Assembly (NCBI GenBank): GCA_031286245.1
Contig: JAITUO010000094.1
Location: 1-6,984 of the forward strand
Source of the DNA: Coriobacteriales bacterium
GTDB taxonomy: Bacteria; Actinomycetota; Coriobacteriia; Coriobacteriales; UBA8131
Direction of reading: 5' to 3'
Length of the DNA: 6,984 nt
The position numbers and the translations under genes were made by a program. Below, piece by piece: positions 6,075 through 6,984 of the stretch. Position 1 is the stretch's first letter. Every line of letters starts with the position of its first letter. A model generated the notes under the pieces. The model was not told where the DNA came from, ran no database searches, and worked only from the letters and a program-made list of their open reading frames with translations.

Positions 6075-6206
6075 ATGGCTGATTATGAATTTAACCTGAT
6101 GGAATTGCTGGAAGAACTGGAAAATGACGATAGTTGGGAGCCCGATCCGGAAGTCCGCAAAGCAATTGTCATGGGTCTGGTAGGCACGATTGTCGGCAGG
6201 GCCTAG
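6075..6206 (+). CDS. Small acidic protein B, paired with URO-D methyltransferase B
   Basis: A 43-aa protein that I do not recognise, homologous to the 46-aa product at 2947-3087. It begins 9 nt after the URO-D copy B stop; its SD AGGAGGT (6064-6070) overlaps that stop codon, which strongly suggests translational coupling. Tyr4 to the end aligns gap-free with copy A and keeps the Y-x-F-x-L pattern, E-L-L-x-E-L, D-x-S-W-E-x-D-P (W21, D24, P25), R28 and the C-terminal G-L-x-x-T-I-x-G. It is acidic (11 Asp/Glu against 3 Lys/Arg) and has no Cys or His. The duplicated position behind each URO-D gene implies a function tied to that enzyme: subunit, chaperone or contact to the corrinoid protein (inference). 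It is the last gene of the block before the terminator hairpin. Confidence 0.85.
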   Translation: MADYEFNLMELLEELENDDSWEPDPEVRKAIVMGLVGTIVGRA

Positions 6207-6272
6207 ATTTCACTGTAGTCATTATCCAGGCACGATTATTGGTATGATATTGTTCGTCTATTGGTGTGATAG

Positions 6273-6322
6273 ATACCATACAGCAAGAGCCACGTCGTTA
6301 GACGTGGCTCTTGCGTTGGTAT
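6273..6322. terminator. Long perfect hairpin between convergent genes, likely bidirectional terminator
   Basis: A 14-bp perfect stem (6283-6296 with 6301-6314) carries a GTTA loop and is extended by ATACCA (6273-6278) with TGGTAT (6317-6322) across a small internal loop. It lies 66 nt after the small protein B stop and 9 nt beyond the stop of the GNAT gene read from the other strand, the expected place for a terminator serving both. Neither strand has a clear T-run after the stem, so it is not a textbook intrinsic terminator; it may act with Rho or as an mRNA 3'-end stabiliser. A further TGGTAT at 6240-6245 could pair instead with 6273-6278. Confidence 0.65.
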
Positions 6323-6331
6323 TCCACATGT

Positions 6332-6844
6332 TTAGAGGTTCAATACATAACGTAGTGCTACCAGTGGTTTTCCCAGGATGATTTCTTTTTGGGCTCCGTC
6401 AGTTTCAAAACCATATTTGGAATAAAACCGCCTGGCTCGGTTATTCTCCTCCAGTACCCAGACGACTGCCGTTTGGTGTTTAGTCTGTCGCAAAACCTCT
6501 AAAGCGAAATCCATCAACTGCCGTCCATAGCCTTTGTCCCAGAACTCCGGCAGTAGATAAATCGCCCGAACCTCTCCATCGGTGGGCCTGTCGTCATCTT
6601 CGTACTGGCTGATAATCAAGCGGCCGATGATTCTATCGTTAAATACTGCGCAGTAAAACCTGACGTCACCTGGCTGGTTGAGGGATTGTCTAAGCCTTTC
6701 AGTCAGCTGTTCGTGTTCGACCAGCATGTTATCAAGGTACTCGTCGGGAATGATGCCTCGATAAGCCGCACGCCAGCATGCAATATGGCAGGCAGTGTAT
6801 TCGCCAGCTTGTTCTGGTAGTAATTCGCGGATAGCAAAACCCAT
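6332..6844 (-). CDS. GNAT family N-acetyltransferase
   Basis: A 170-aa single-domain acetyl-CoA-dependent acetyltransferase, cytoplasmic, with unknown acceptor. The N-terminal segment (5-50), with H20-x-x-x-W24-R-x-A-Y28-R-G-I-x-P33, is typical of a common bacterial GNAT subgroup. Motif A covers about 92-108, with the acetyl-CoA pyrophosphate loop K104-G-Y-G107-R108. Motif B follows, with V128-W129-V, then N134-N-R-A and F140-Y141. The length is normal and the domain looks intact. The start is supported by the SD GGGGAG (complement of 6852-6857), 7 nt before the ATG. It is transcribed towards the methyltransferase block, so it is not part of that operon, and no functional link is evident. Related proteins acetylate small amines, antibiotics or protein N-termini, and the sequence does not choose between them. 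Confidence 0.93.
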   Translation of the reverse strand: MGFAIRELLPEQAGEYTACHIACWRAAYRGIIPDEYLDNMLVEHEQLTERLRQSLNQPGDVRFYCAVFNDRIIGRLIISQYEDDDRPTDGEVRAIYLLPEFWDKGYGRQLMDFALEVLRQTKHQTAVVWVLEENNRARRFYSKYGFETDGAQKEIILGKPLVALRYVLNL

Positions 6845-6916
6845 TTTGTAACTCCCCTTTTATACAACAAGACTGTTGGTTTGAGGTTGCTAGCCAGACA
6901 GCTCCGGTTTTCTCCA

Positions 6917-6949
6917 CAATAGTTTGTGATTACAACTATTGCAAATAGT
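6917..6949 (-). promoter_or_regulatory. Candidate promoter and operator of the GNAT gene
   Basis: CAATAGTT (6917-6924) and AACTATTG (6934-6941) are perfect 8-bp inverted arms around 9 nt. A third half-site AATAGT (6944-6949) makes a second dyad with ACTATT (6935-6940). On the - strand, a TTGCAA and a TATTGT with 17-nt spacing (4 of 6 matches each to the -35 and -10 consensus) coincide with these arms, which places a possible repressor site on the promoter. Nothing else is recognised in 6845-6984 apart from the SD. Confidence 0.4.
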
Positions 6950-6984
6950 CAGGCAGTATCGAAAGCCTAACAACAGGTTAAACT

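Noticed and set aside
6190..6381. + strand reading frame of 63 codons after small protein B
   Set aside because: It runs through the terminator hairpin into the antisense of the GNAT gene, overlaps the end of small protein B, and has no recognisable content.
6855..6870. TATAAA on the - strand just upstream of the GNAT SD as its -10 box
   Set aside because: Transcription would then begin inside or next to the SD, leaving too little leader for it to work; the TTGCAA/TATTGT pair further upstream is more plausible.
1..6984. CRISPR arrays, tRNA or rRNA genes, insertion sequences
   Set aside because: No regularly spaced repeats, tRNA-like or rRNA-like sequence, or transposase coding was seen on either strand.

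Overview
The window holds the 3' part of a metal-pumping P1B-type ATPase gene, then a six-gene block (1731-6206, + strand) for a corrinoid-dependent methyl-transfer system, then a convergent GNAT acetyltransferase gene (- strand). The organism is a bacterium. Purine-rich Shine-Dalgarno (SD) sites precede every gene start. A methyltetrahydrofolate-type methyltransferase beside a corrinoid protein suggests an anaerobe that moves methyl groups into one-carbon (Wood-Ljungdahl type) metabolism. Anaerobic Firmicutes (acetogens, Peptococcaceae) and Chloroflexota (Dehalococcoidia) are both plausible; the sequence alone does not decide, and the taxonomy is inference.

Layout: 1-1557 P1B ATPase, 5' end cut by the window. 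1558-1730 promoter region with a perfect palindrome. 1731-2933 URO-D-fold methyltransferase A. 2947-3087 small acidic protein (46 aa). 3204-4010 pterin-dependent corrinoid methyltransferase (MT-II type). 4011-4185 structured intergenic region with an orphan, perfect SD. 4186-4818 corrinoid-binding protein. 4875-6065 URO-D-fold methyltransferase B, a close paralog of A. 6075-6206 second small acidic protein (43 aa), homologous to the first. 6273-6322 long hairpin, probably a terminator for both convergent transcripts. 6332-6844 GNAT acetyltransferase on the - strand. 6845-6984 its upstream region with nested inverted repeats.

Likely joint function: a URO-D-type methyltransferase (MT-I role) takes a methyl group from an unidentified donor and passes it to the cobalt of the corrinoid protein; the DHPS-like enzyme (MT-II role) passes it to tetrahydrofolate. 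This matches the three-component O-demethylase and methylotrophic systems. No reductive activator of the corrinoid protein is in the window.

The most novel point is that each URO-D gene is followed, after 9-13 nt and with its own SD, by a tiny acidic protein gene. The two small proteins are about half identical without gaps and share the core SWE-x-DP. So the repeating unit is a methyltransferase plus small protein, present twice around one shared MT-II/corrinoid pair. I do not recognise the small protein; it may be an undescribed dedicated subunit or partner of this URO-D subfamily.
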